A DNA stretch of 29,786 nt from VGWB01 sp964480945 (GTDB taxonomy: Bacteria > Bacteroidota > Ignavibacteria > UBA10030), in assembly GCA_964480945.1 (NCBI GenBank), contig CAYZRX010000044.1:1-29786 (forward strand), read 5' to 3'. Below are positions 17,579 through 26,300 of this stretch, piece after piece. The notes under the pieces are model-generated. The model saw nothing but the letters and a program-made list of their open reading frames with translations. It searched no databases and was not told the DNA's origin. Both the position numbers and the translations under genes were made by a program. Numbering within the stretch: position 1 is the stretch's first letter; every line of letters starts with the position of its first letter.

Positions 17579-18094
17579 GTCCCCTCTCGTGTGAAGCAGG
17601 CGCGCGGTGAGAGGGGAGTAGAGGGGTGTGTTCTTTAGCATTGTGCAAAGGGATGAAACGATCCTTCCTACGATACAACCCTCGGCTTAAAGCAGTCGCT
17701 CGGATGCTTCGGAACAACATGACATTATCGGAGATTCTGCTTTGGAATCAACTCAAGCAGAAACAGATGATGGGGTGTGATTTTCATCGCCAAAAGCCGG
17801 TTGATGAGTACGTGGTTGACTTCTTCTGCCCTGAGCTATTGTTGGCCATTGAGATCGATGGACAGTCACACGAAAGAAAACTCGAAAAGGATAGCGAAAG
17901 ACAACGGGAGATCGAGGCACTTGGGGTGGAGTTCTTGAGATTTGAGGATGATGAAGTGAAGAAGAATCTTGAAGGAGTGCTTTGGGAGATTCGAGAATGG
18001 ATAGAAAGACATGAGAGGAGAGAAGCGAAAGGGTAGAAGAACACACCCCTGAATCCCCTCTCTCCGTCGCGCCAGCCTTCGCTTGAGAGGGGAC
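17579..18094. mobile_element. Putative compact mobile unit: DUF559 gene within hairpin-bearing terminal inverted repeats
   Basis: Each end carries the same module in opposite orientation. From outside inwards it is GTCCCCTCTC, a spacer, GAGAGGGGA, then AGGGGTGTGTTCT on the left (17579-17634). The right end is its inverted partner: AGAACACACCCCT at 18038-18050, TCCCCTCTC at 18054-18062 and GAGAGGGGAC at 18085-18094. The 13-bp inner match is perfect, and each end can fold into its own 9-bp hairpin. The only gene inside is the DUF559 protein, and the right repeat begins one base after its stop. The architecture suggests a unit that moves or spreads as one piece. No target duplication is evident. 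Confidence 0.5.
17653..18036 (+). CDS. DUF559-family endonuclease-fold protein
   Basis: A 127-residue protein of the DUF559 family, which shares the Vsr/PD-(D/E)xK fold. The signature is clear: RNNMTLSEILLWNQLKQKQ, GCDFHRQKPVDEYVVDFFCP, LLAIEIDGQSHE with acidic strand residues, and GVEFLRFEDDEV. Length is typical. The frame can be opened from a GTG at 17626, but that codon lies in the left inverted repeat. The ATG at 17653 with AAAGGG just upstream starts exactly where family members start (MKRSFLRYNPRLK). Biochemical roles of stand-alone DUF559 proteins are largely unproven; DNA cleavage or repair is inferred from fold. The enclosing inverted repeats suggest the gene travels with them. Confidence 0.85.
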   Translation: MKRSFLRYNPRLKAVARMLRNNMTLSEILLWNQLKQKQMMGCDFHRQKPVDEYVVDFFCPELLLAIEIDGQSHERKLEKDSERQREIEALGVEFLRFEDDEVKKNLEGVLWEIREWIERHERREAKG

Positions 18095-18194
18095 TTGATC
18101 ACACACCCGCCAAAGAAACAGCGGCGTGGTGGTAGATAAGCCTCTCGAATGTAAGAATGCGGGAGACCGAGGCTTCCTGGGTAGCTGTTTCCAG

Positions 18195-18227
18195 ATCAAC
18201 AAGAACGGCCGGGCAAGTGCCCGGCCG
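18195..18227 (-). terminator. Rho-independent terminator of the metzincin-like lipoprotein gene
   Basis: On the minus strand a perfect 10-bp stem CGGCCGGGCA/TGCCCGGCCG with a 2-nt centre (18227-18206) is followed by TTCTTGTT. It starts 29 bp beyond the gene's stop. Confidence 0.8.
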
Positions 18228-18256
18228 CTCTCTTATGAATTGCGTTGATCAACTTC

Positions 18257-19243
18257 TCAGTGAACCGGCCAGTTTGCCCAAATGCTGCAGTGACCGCCGA
18301 CATCGCTCCCGAGCAACTGCTGCTGGACACCACCGTAGACAGCGTTCATCACCGCGCGCGGCGAGAAATGGAGTTTGCCGTTGGCGGTTGTCCTGAACAC
18401 CTTCCCGAAGTGCGCCTGGCTGAGCCCGTGCCCCGACTCGTGCAATGCTATGGTCTCGACGTCGTAGTTACCATTGATCTGCCAGGGGAAGTTGTTGTTG
18501 TAGTAAATCTCACGGAACGCAACGTCTGCCTTCCCGTTGTTGTCGATATCGGTAGGCACGCCATCGCTCGTCCAGATGAATGTAAAGGTCACGCCGAGGA
18601 TGTAGTCCCCGCCGTCCGGCGGCGCAATGACGTCGAAGAATGCCCTCGGTAGCCAGCCGGCATGTGTTACATCCGCGACCCATCCAGGCACGCCGCCCAT
18701 CCCTACAAGATACTGCACATATCCAAGGTCGACGTTATAGCTCCCCAAGTCTGACAACGGGATTGTTGAACACTTAACGTTCTGCCAGGTATTCATTGCC
18801 CGGCCAATCGCAGCGTACGTCATAGCTGGCGTGAGCCCGCCATTCGCATTTCCGTCGAACGCGTCGTTTGTCCATGTGATGTCGTAGCCGCCACCCCGTC
18901 GCGGGTCACCCGGCACAAAATCGGCGCCTAGTTGCTTGTTGCCGACATCTCGCGCGTAGATGGTTTGACCGATCTCGTTCCCCTCGCCGGATGTGATGTA
19001 CTCGGCGTACGCGATTCGGTACTCCTTTCCTGCATTCTGCAGTTTCACGTTTATCGCGTCCAGCGCGTCGCTCGTGATCTGCATTTGTTCACCTGTGCTC
19101 CCCTTGAAGAGCTTCGAGGACGATCCTGCGGGTGTCGCGACGTCAGGACGTCCCGGCGCCGATGGCTGCTGTTGATTGCAGCCTGCAGCCAGCACAAGGA
19201 GAACCACGACTGCTGCTATCCCCCGGAAGAAATCGACTTTCAT
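18257..19243 (-). CDS. Metzincin-like zinc metalloprotease lipoprotein
   Basis: A 328-residue secreted lipoprotein with signal segment and lipobox LAAGC (Cys22), then a Ser/Pro/Gly-rich linker. The zinc site HESGHGLSQAHFG (His268, Glu269, His272, His278) fits the metzincin HExxHxxGxxH except that Ser275 replaces the usual Gly. A downstream Met299 in AVMNAVYGG can serve as the Met-turn, as in matrixins. Upstream GYDITW, AAIGRAMNTWQNVKCSTIPL and NGKADVAFREIYYN are matrixin-like substrate-cleft strands. It probably cleaves protein outside the cytoplasm, anchored to a membrane; the substrate is unknown. AAGGAGG lies 6 nt before the ATG. The gene is single and is closed by a strong terminator. No N-terminal cysteine-switch propeptide motif (PRCGxPD) is visible. 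Confidence 0.78.
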   Translation of the reverse strand: MKVDFFRGIAAVVVLLVLAAGCNQQQPSAPGRPDVATPAGSSSKLFKGSTGEQMQITSDALDAINVKLQNAGKEYRIAYAEYITSGEGNEIGQTIYARDVGNKQLGADFVPGDPRRGGGYDITWTNDAFDGNANGGLTPAMTYAAIGRAMNTWQNVKCSTIPLSDLGSYNVDLGYVQYLVGMGGVPGWVADVTHAGWLPRAFFDVIAPPDGGDYILGVTFTFIWTSDGVPTDIDNNGKADVAFREIYYNNNFPWQINGNYDVETIALHESGHGLSQAHFGKVFRTTANGKLHFSPRAVMNAVYGGVQQQLLGSDVGGHCSIWANWPVH

Positions 19244-19597
19244 GTCGACCTCCTTTTTGAAGTTGATGGAATGGGGTTGATTAGGTTGTGGTGCATGAAG
19301 CAGATCTTCCTCAGCTTGAGGGAACTGAGAGTCAGCGGCAGAACAGCAGCCTCCTTGTCAATGCGCTTGTGCAGTTCTCGGGAATACTCGCGCCAGGCGG
19401 GACATCAAGCGCGCTGCTTCGAGAAAGGTTAATAAAGGCGACGGCCTTCTCTTCTGCGAAGCCCTTTCCAAAATATGAGAATCGGAGGAAAAGTCAAGGG
19501 AAATCTCTTGCCGCCCGTTAGGGGGGTGTAGCGGGCCGTCTGAGCACGGGGGGCTTAGGTGCAAACGCGGGCGTGGGCCGCGTTTGAGCAGATGTAG
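19244..19597. other. 354-bp intergenic region with a candidate minus-strand promoter
   Basis: No supported gene lies here. On the minus strand TTGACT (19497-19492) and TATTTT (19475-19470), 16 nt apart, could be a promoter for the metzincin gene, giving a leader of roughly 220 nt. The region next to efp holds the hairpin listed separately. A G-rich stretch near 19519-19555 shows no clear fold. Promoter confidence is low. Confidence 0.3.
19562..19586 (-). terminator. Hairpin downstream of efp
   Basis: A perfect 9-bp dyad CAAACGCGG/CCGCGTTTG with a 7-nt loop begins 11 bp after the EF-P stop. It lacks a T-run, so it is a probable transcript-end hairpin rather than a textbook terminator. Confidence 0.45.
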
Positions 19598-20170
19598 CTA
19601 CAAGCGCTTGATCGTCACCCGGTCGACGTACTTCACCTTCTCCGTGTCGACGCGGACCTTGTCGCCGGTTTCGACAAACTGCGGGACCAGGACCTCCATC
19701 CCGTTCTCGAGCGTCGCGGGCTTCATCGTGTTATCCTGACCATCACGGATGCCGGTTCCCGTCGCGGCGATCTTCAATTCAACGATCTTCGGAAACTGGA
19801 TCGACACTGCTTGCTCCCCCAACAGCTCGACGCTGATCTTCATCCCTTCCTTCAAGAACTTCTCAATGGGACCCACGGATTCTTTGGGGACGCCGACCTG
19901 CTCAAAGTTGTCGGGATCCATAAAGTAGCAGGCCTGCGCATCGGAGTAGAGATAGTCCATCTGGCGCTTGGTCAGCACAACGTCTTCCAGTTTGTCCGTC
20001 TGCTTGAATCGCCTGTCCGCGAAGTGACCGAACCGGATGTCCTTCAATTTCAACTCGACGAAGCCGTGCATCTGTCCGTTGCCGGCACGGCGGACAATCT
20101 CCAGGACCTTATAGAGCTTTCCGTCAAGCTGCAGCGCTGCCCCCTCCTTCACTTCGGATACGAGGATCAT
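19598..20170 (-). CDS. efp: Elongation factor P homologue with Asn at the modification site
   Basis: A 190-residue protein with the three-domain EF-P layout: KOW-like domain I (residues 1-64), OB domain II (KRQMDYLYSDAQACYFMD...) and OB domain III with the family signature GIRDGQDNTMKPATLENG...VPQFVETGDKVRVDT. EF-P enters the ribosomal E site and relieves stalling at proline runs. In the domain I loop, where E. coli has PGKGQ with the modified Lys34, this protein reads AGNGQ, placing Asn31 at the modified position. It is therefore either an unmodified variant or a specialised paralogue. AAGGAGAGG precedes the ATG. The gene is divergent from marR and has no modification-enzyme gene beside it. 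Length and domain III identify it confidently as EF-P family; canonical function is less sure. Confidence 0.88.
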   Translation of the reverse strand: MILVSEVKEGAALQLDGKLYKVLEIVRRAGNGQMHGFVELKLKDIRFGHFADRRFKQTDKLEDVVLTKRQMDYLYSDAQACYFMDPDNFEQVGVPKESVGPIEKFLKEGMKISVELLGEQAVSIQFPKIVELKIAATGTGIRDGQDNTMKPATLENGMEVLVPQFVETGDKVRVDTEKVKYVDRVTIKRL

Positions 20171-20410
20171 AACACCTCTCCTTTCGTCGTTCGAGGGACT
20201 GACGAGGCGGCAGTAAACTAGGTAGAGGCTAAGAGAAGGTCAAGCACCAGAACGTGCGAGATCTTGCGGCAGACACTTTCGAGGGAGGCGGGGTCAACGG
20301 ACCGCAACTTCTCAATTGTTGCTGCCAATACTGAGAATCTCCGAGAAGTGAGACGAATTCCGCTTCTGAGAATGTCGAAAGAAGAGAAATCAAACAGAAA
20401 ACCCATCGTA

Positions 20411-20440
20411 TTACAATTATATTGTGAGACGATATAATTG
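20411..20440 (+). promoter_or_regulatory. Efflux operon promoter overlapped by a MarR-type operator
   Basis: A perfect 9-bp inverted repeat CAATTATAT / ATATAATTG (20414-20422 and 20432-20440) encloses a 9-nt spacer. The right arm contains a consensus -10 TATAAT (20433-20438), and TTACAA (20411-20416) lies 16 nt upstream as a -35. MarR dimers bind such AT-rich palindromes, so the MarR protein encoded first in the operon probably represses its own transcription here. The rest of the divergent gap (20171-20410) shows nothing definite. Confidence 0.7.
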
Positions 20441-20482
20441 GCACACCAATTGCTGCCGCCTTTGCTGAAGGAGACTCTGAAA

Positions 20483-21025
20483 ATGGACAACGATCAAGCA
20501 GCGAGGAGGGCTGAGCGGATCATCGGCCTTCTACCGAAGATCATGGGCTCCATTGCCCTCTGGCATCACGGGCGACCCACACCGGCGATGTCGACGAACG
20601 GGACGATGAAAGGGGAACTCGGCGACGCGAAGCTGACCGGAGACGGAAGTGCAAAGATCACCATCAACCAGTACCAGGCGCTGATCGCGATTCGCGAGCT
20701 CGGCGAATGTTCGGTCAATGAGCTTGCGGCGAAACTCCGGCTTGCACAAAGCACGACGTCTCAGCTCGTCGATCGGCTCGTGAAGGCAGGTATGGTTACA
20801 CGCGAGACGTATCCCGACGATCGCCGGCGAATGGTGGTGAAACTCGCCAAGTCCGGCACCGACATGATGGAGCGTCGGCGGCAGGCGCTTCTCCGGACGT
20901 ATGAGCGAATCCTCTCCGTGCTCGACGAAGAGGAACAAGCCATGCTGGAGGACGCGTTCGAGAAGTTTTATCTCGTTTCAGCTCGACTTGAACAGAAAGT
21001 AATCCAGGGAGGAGTTCCGGTATGA
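20483..21025 (+). CDS. MarR-family transcriptional regulator of the efflux operon
   Basis: A 180-residue winged-helix regulator. The DNA-binding core is visible as TINQYQALIAIRELGECSVN, then ELAAKLRLAQSTTSQLVDRL (helix-turn-helix), then VKAGMVTRETYPDDRRRMVV (wing with the DxRR signature). Flanking helices form the dimerisation domain. An insertion of about 30 residues around 35-60 (HHGRPTPAMSTNGTMKGELG) is longer than usual. The ATG at 20483 follows AAGGAG by 9 nt and is preferred over an upstream TTG. Its stop overlaps the TolC-like gene start (ATGA). Being first in the operon, with a palindrome over the promoter, indicates local autoregulation. The inducer is unknown. Confidence 0.88.
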   Translation: MDNDQAARRAERIIGLLPKIMGSIALWHHGRPTPAMSTNGTMKGELGDAKLTGDGSAKITINQYQALIAIRELGECSVNELAAKLRLAQSTTSQLVDRLVKAGMVTRETYPDDRRRMVVKLAKSGTDMMERRRQALLRTYERILSVLDEEEQAMLEDAFEKFYLVSARLEQKVIQGGVPV

Positions 21026-22356
21026 AGACAATCAGCTTGACGAAACCACTTGTGGTTTCCGCGTTGATGCTCGTACTCTGCTCCTTCGCGTCTCGTGTTT
21101 CGGCCCAGGGTGAGGGGTTGACGTTGCGACAAGCCGTTTCGCTCGCTCTCGGGCACAACGCTCAAATCCTGCAGGCGCAGGAGGGTCTCGCCGGCTCCGC
21201 CGCAAAGGTCGACGAGAGCCGGAGCGCGTTGTTACCACAGGTCAGCGCCTTGGCATCGTACGCTCGCGTTGGCCCGATTGCATCGTACACCGTGTCGCTC
21301 GGGCCGTTCGGTCCGCCGATCACGATGAAGTTCGGCATCGAGAATATTTACAACGCGGGGCTCTCCGTCCAACAGTCGCTATTCAATTGGGGCCGTACCC
21401 AGGCGGGGATCGAGATGAGCGAGATCGGCGTGAAGCTGGCGGAAAGCAGTCTGGAGATCACTCGGCAGAACGTTGCGTACCAAGTGACTCAGTTGTTCTA
21501 CGGCATCCTTCTTTCGAAGGCAGGGATCGATGTTCTCGACGAGAGCATCCATTCCCTCGAAAGCCGCCTGCAGACGACCAAGACGCGCTTCGACGCCGGC
21601 CTGGCCTCAAATTTCGACCTCCTTACGATGGAGGTTCAGATCGCAAACGTGAAGAGCAGAAGACTGGAGGCTGAGAACAATCTGAAGAAGCTTTGCCTTC
21701 TGTTCAACAAGCTGACAGGCCGCGATCTGAGCGATCCGGTCGTCCTGGCCGGAGCGCTGACGTACGAGCCGATCGCGCCGAGCCTGGAATCGCTGGTGCG
21801 CACGGCGATCGCGAATCGTCGTGAGCTCGAGCAGATGAAACACCAGGAAAGCATGGCCCTGGCCCAGATGGATCTGACCAACAGCCTGAACAAACCGAAC
21901 GTGAACATGAGCGTCGCGTGGGGATTGCGCAACGGCTTCATGCCGAACCTCGACGTTTTTCGAGGCAACTGGAACGCCTCGGTTGTCCTCGCTTATCCTC
22001 TCTTCGATGGCTTCCGCGTCAAGAACCAGCTGGATCAGGCGGATGTCAATCTCAAGCTCACCAGGATGCGCTATCAGGACTTGACGGTCGGAGTGGCGAT
22101 GGAGGTCCATCAGGCGGTTTCCGACGTGAAGATGAACGAGGAGAAGATCCGCATCGAGGAGGTGAAGGTGAAGCAGGCGGAGGAAGCGCTGACGATCGCG
22201 GGGGAACGTCACGAGAAGGGGCTCCTGAGTGTTGTCGATCTCCTGGACGCACATACTGTTCTCGAAAACGCAAAGCTGAGTCAGCTGCAGACCGTTTACA
22301 ACGCGATCCTCAGCAAAGCGAATCTCGACAAAGCCATCGGGATTGCCCCACATTGA
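21022..22356 (+). CDS. TolC-family outer membrane efflux protein
   Basis: A 444-residue outer membrane channel subunit. The signal peptide (residues 1-29) ends RVSAQG. Mature sequence starts LTLRQAVSLALGHNAQILQA, the classic TolC-family opening. Two repeated long-helix modules follow (ESRSALLPQVSALASYARV; NSLNKPNVNMSVAWGLRNGF), with beta-strand segments (YNAGLSVQQSLFNWGRTQAG; WNASVVLAYPLFDGFRVKNQ) and the closing AGERHEKGLLSVVDLLDAHT helix. Length is usual for the family. It should form a trimeric export duct across the outer membrane and periplasm, working with the adaptor and RND pump encoded next. This implies a diderm organism. It is translationally coupled to marR by a 4-nt overlap. Confidence 0.88.
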   Translation: MKTISLTKPLVVSALMLVLCSFASRVSAQGEGLTLRQAVSLALGHNAQILQAQEGLAGSAAKVDESRSALLPQVSALASYARVGPIASYTVSLGPFGPPITMKFGIENIYNAGLSVQQSLFNWGRTQAGIEMSEIGVKLAESSLEITRQNVAYQVTQLFYGILLSKAGIDVLDESIHSLESRLQTTKTRFDAGLASNFDLLTMEVQIANVKSRRLEAENNLKKLCLLFNKLTGRDLSDPVVLAGALTYEPIAPSLESLVRTAIANRRELEQMKHQESMALAQMDLTNSLNKPNVNMSVAWGLRNGFMPNLDVFRGNWNASVVLAYPLFDGFRVKNQLDQADVNLKLTRMRYQDLTVGVAMEVHQAVSDVKMNEEKIRIEEVKVKQAEEALTIAGERHEKGLLSVVDLLDAHTVLENAKLSQLQTVYNAILSKANLDKAIGIAPH

Positions 22357-22403
22357 AAAACGTGATTGGCCGAACCGGGCTCGAATTCCTTAAGGAGGAT
22401 GTG

Positions 22404-23300
22404 ATGAAAAAAGTTGTCTGGACCTTCATCGGACTCGCTGTCGTTGGTTTCATCGGGTATAGGGTGATCGTGGCCATTCAGGCGAAGCAGACGGTCGCGA
22501 GCCGGGTCGCCGAGGAGCGGGTCATCCCTGTGGAAGCCGGGATGCCGGTCATGAGCGACGTCGTTGAGAAGATCTTTCAGACCGGCGCTATCAGTGCACG
22601 GTCGGAGGTCACGCTCTATCCGAAAGTCAGCGGCAAGCTTGCGAAGAACCTCGTCGAAATGAGTGATGACGTCTCGCCGGCGCAGGTTGTAGCGCTTGTT
22701 GACCGGGACGAGGTCGGTTATGAATACAAGCAATATGAGGTCCGCGGGAACGTGAAGGGGACCGTCGCGAGGGTGTACCTTCACCCCGGAGCTGCGGTCA
22801 ATCCCAATACGCCTCTCTGCCAGATCGTCGATATCGACATTGTCAAGGCGATCGTACCGGTGCCGGAGGGACAGATTCGGTTCGTATCGGTCGGTCACTC
22901 TGCTCTTGTCACTTCGCCGGCCTATCCGGATCGGAAATTCCCGGGGAAGGTGACGAACATCAGTCCGCTCGCGAACCCGGTCAACAGGACGATCGAGGCG
23001 GAGATTAACGTGGCGAATCCACGTCACCTGTTGAAGCCGGGCATGTTCGTTCAGGCGGAGCTCGTCCTCGAGCGAAGAAGAGCGATGCTCGTCCCCTTCT
23101 CGGCGGTCACCGAGCGGGAGGGGAGGAAGGTGGCGTTCGTCGTGCAGGACTCAACGGCCGTGATGCGGCCGGTAACGACGGGGGCCGCTGTGAACGATTC
23201 GATCGAAATCACAAGCGGCCTGCAGCTCGGAGACCGGATCGTCATTACGGGAACGGAGCTGCTGAACGATCGGGACAAGATCCAAGTTGTCGGAAAATAA
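22404..23300 (+). CDS. RND efflux periplasmic adaptor (HlyD/AcrA family), apparently lacking the alpha-hairpin
   Basis: A 298-residue adaptor, short for the family (usually 350-400). Residues 7-27 form an N-terminal membrane anchor. The lipoyl half-motifs (ARSEVTLYPKVSGKL ... GNVKGTVARVYLHPGAAVNP) are joined by only about 30 residues (VALVDRDEVGYEYKQYEV), with no room for the long coiled-coil hairpin that normally touches TolC. The beta-barrel (VKAIVPVPEGQIRFVSVGHS, NRTIEAEINVAN) and membrane-proximal domains (MLVPFSAVTEREGRKVAFVV) follow. The start is the ATG at 22404, behind AAGGAGG; the open frame extends upstream inside the TolC gene but is out of character there. It should bridge the pump and the channel. 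The Borrelia BesA adaptor is a known hairpin-less precedent. Confidence 0.85.
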   Translation: MKKVVWTFIGLAVVGFIGYRVIVAIQAKQTVASRVAEERVIPVEAGMPVMSDVVEKIFQTGAISARSEVTLYPKVSGKLAKNLVEMSDDVSPAQVVALVDRDEVGYEYKQYEVRGNVKGTVARVYLHPGAAVNPNTPLCQIVDIDIVKAIVPVPEGQIRFVSVGHSALVTSPAYPDRKFPGKVTNISPLANPVNRTIEAEINVANPRHLLKPGMFVQAELVLERRRAMLVPFSAVTEREGRKVAFVVQDSTAVMRPVTTGAAVNDSIEITSGLQLGDRIVITGTELLNDRDKIQVVGK

Positions 23301-23360
23301 CGCTACGTCGCTGGGCGATGCGGGCGCTTTGCGCGCCGCTGCAAGGAACCGGAGAATGCA

Positions 23361-26300
23361 ATGAAGCTAGCAGACATTTCGATACGACAACCTGTATTCA
23401 TCACGATGATCATGTCGGCGATCGTGGTCGTCGGCCTGGTGGCATATTCGATGATCGGGGTGGAGCTCCTGCCTGACATCTCGCTTCCCATCGTTGCGGT
23501 GACGACGGTGTACCAAGGGGCGAGTCCGGAGGAGGTCGAGACCCAGGTGACGAAACCGGTCGAGGAGGCCGTCAGCTCGCTGAGCGGCGTCGATAAGGTC
23601 CAGTCGACATCTGCGGAAGGTGTCTCGGTTGTGATCGTCGCCTTCAAGCTGGAGACCGATCCGCGGCGGGCCACGACGGATGTGACTGATAAAGTGTCGC
23701 TGATCCGGAACAAGCTACCGCGCGACGCGTTCGATCCCGTAATCGACAGGTTCGATCCGTCCGCGGCTCCAATTATCTCGTTCGGGGTTGTTGCAAAGCG
23801 CGGGGGGATGCCCCTTGATCGAGTCCGGAGCATCGTGGAGGATGAGATGAAGCCGGCCCTCGAACGGATCGACGGTGTCGGTGCGGTCCAAGTGGTTGGG
23901 GGTCTCGAGCGCGAGGTGCAGGTTGACGTCGATTTCGCCCGGCTGCAGTCACACAACGTATCGATCGCTCAGGTCGTCCAAGCCCTGCGTTCTGAGAATT
24001 TGAACATGCCTGCCGGTCGAATGTCGGAAGGCAAGCATGAACTCTTGCTGCGGACGCATGGTGAGTTCGCAAGTGTGAAGGATATTGAGAATGTGATTGT
24101 GGCGACCAGTGGCGGCGCGCCGATCGCTCTTCGTGATCTTGCAAAGGTCGCGGACGGTTTCAAGGAGCAGCGTGCGATCTCGCGCATGAATGGAAAGGAG
24201 TGCGTTATTTTCTCCGTTCGGAAGCAGTCGGGGACCAACACCGTTGCCGTTGCCGAGGGAGTCCGCAAGAGGATTGCCCAGCTTCAACAGCAGTTTCCAC
24301 AGCTCGACATCCGGCTGTCATCGGATGAGTCGCAGTTCATTCGTGATGCGAAGAACGACGTGATGCAGAGTCTCATCTTCGGGGCGATCTTCGCGAGCAT
24401 CGTCGTGTTCTTCTCGTTCGGGAATTTCCGGAACACGCTCGTCACGGTGGCGGGCCTCCCCGTCTGCATCATCGGCAGCTTTGCCGTCATGGGCGCGCTC
24501 GGGTTCACCGTGAACGTCATCACCCTGCTGGCCCTGAGCCTTTCCGTCGGTTTGCTCATCGATGATGCGATCGTTGTGCGGGAGAACATCTTCCGCCATA
24601 CGGATGAGCTGGGCAAAGATCCGTTCACCGCTGCACGGGAGGGGACTGCAGAAGTCGCCCTCGCCGTAACGGCGACGACCCTGACCATCGTCGCAGTCTT
24701 TCTGCCGGTCGCATTCGCCACGGGGATCGTCGGGAAATTTATGAGGGAGTTCGGTGTCACGGTCACCGCCGCAGTCCTCATCTCGCTGTTCGAGGCGTTC
24801 ACGTTCGCCCCGGTCCTCTCGGCCTATTTCTTCAAGAGGAGTGGAGGAGAAAAGGTCGGCTTGCTTGGCAGGATGATGAGGCACGCCACGGCGATGTACG
24901 ACCGGCTCAACGATGTCTATCAGCCTGCGCTCGTCTGGTCGCTGAAACACCGGAAGTCGGTGTTAGGTTTGGCGACTCTCCTCTTCGTCGGGAGTCTCGC
25001 GATCGTTCAGGTGGTCGGCACCGGGGGGTCGCCGAGGGGAGAGCGGAACGAATTCAACATCAATCTTCAGTATGCTCCCGGCATCAACCTGGAGCGGGCA
25101 GACGAGCTCACGAAGAAGTTCGAGAAGATCCTCTCGGGCCAGCCCGAGATCACCGACGTGTTCACCGTCGTCGGAACGACGGACGGCGCCGTCGATCAGG
25201 CAGTGCTCCACGTCCGTCTGAGGCCGGAGGTTCGCAGGCCGCGCGAATATCAGGATAAGATTCGACCGCTGCTGGCTACCATCCCGGGCGCGAAGATGAC
25301 CTTCCAGGACGCCGTGTCGATGACGGGGGCGGCTGCCAGCACCGTTGCGCAGCTGCCGGTGCAGGTCAACGTTCGCGGTGCCGACCTCCCGTTGATCTCG
25401 AGGACTGCTGAGGAGCTCAAGAATCGGCTCGCCGGCGTCCCCGGCTTGGTTGATGTGAGCACGAGCCTTCGCCCGCCCAGACCCGAGATCCGGGTTGCCG
25501 TCGACAGGGAGAGCGCTTCACGGCTCGGTGTGAGCACGATGCAGCTCGCAAGCGTCGTCCGCACGTTCATCGGCGGCGATGTGGCATCGACGTTTCGAGA
25601 GTCTGAAAAGGACAGGGACATCCGCGTTCGGCTGCAGGGGAGCGATCGGGAGCAGATCGGTAAGCTCGCGAGCCTCACCATCCCTACGATGCGGGGCACG
25701 TTCGTCAGCCTCTCTCAGGTTGCCGGGCTGCAGCTCGTCGGTGGCCCTACGCAGATTGATCGCGAGAACAGGACACGCCAGATCGTGGTCGCCGGGAACA
25801 TCGCACAATATCGATCGCTGGGGGAAGTTAAGAACGACGTCCAGGCGAAGATTGCGGAGATGAAAATCCCCGAGGGAGTGACGATCGAGATGAGCGGCCA
25901 GGCGCAGCAGATGGCCGAGAGCTTTCAATCGCTCGCTGTGGCGCTGGTGCTCGCCATCATCTTCATCTACATGGTGCTGGCGTCGCAGTTCGGATCGTTC
26001 GTTCAGCCCTTCACGATCATGCTCGCCCTGCCGCTGGCGGTCATCGGCGCTTTTCTTGCCTTGCTTTTGACGGGCAAAATCTTCGATATGCTCGCTTACA
26101 TCGGCCTGATCCTGCTCATGGGGCTTGTAACGAAAAACTCGATCCTGCTCATCGACTACATCAATCAAGGCAGGCGGCGAGGGATGAGCCGGTTCGATGC
26201 CATTCTGTCAGCCGGGGGCAAGCGTCTCCGCCCGATTCTGATGACGTCGTTCGCGATGATTCTGGGGATGCTGCCCGTTGCGCTGGCTGTCGGCACGAGC

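Noticed and set aside
18138..18175. AAGCCTC...GAGGCTT dyad between the DUF559 unit and the next terminator
   Set aside because: Seven-base arms with a long loop and no T-run; too weak to call a terminator or operator.
21607..22353. Minus-strand 248-residue ORF within the TolC gene
   Set aside because: Antisense shadow; composition (His/Arg/Leu-rich) is typical of reversed GC-rich coding DNA.
24318..24950. Minus-strand 210-residue ORF inside the RND pump gene
   Set aside because: Highly charged antisense translation with no start signal; the pump motifs on the plus strand are unambiguous.
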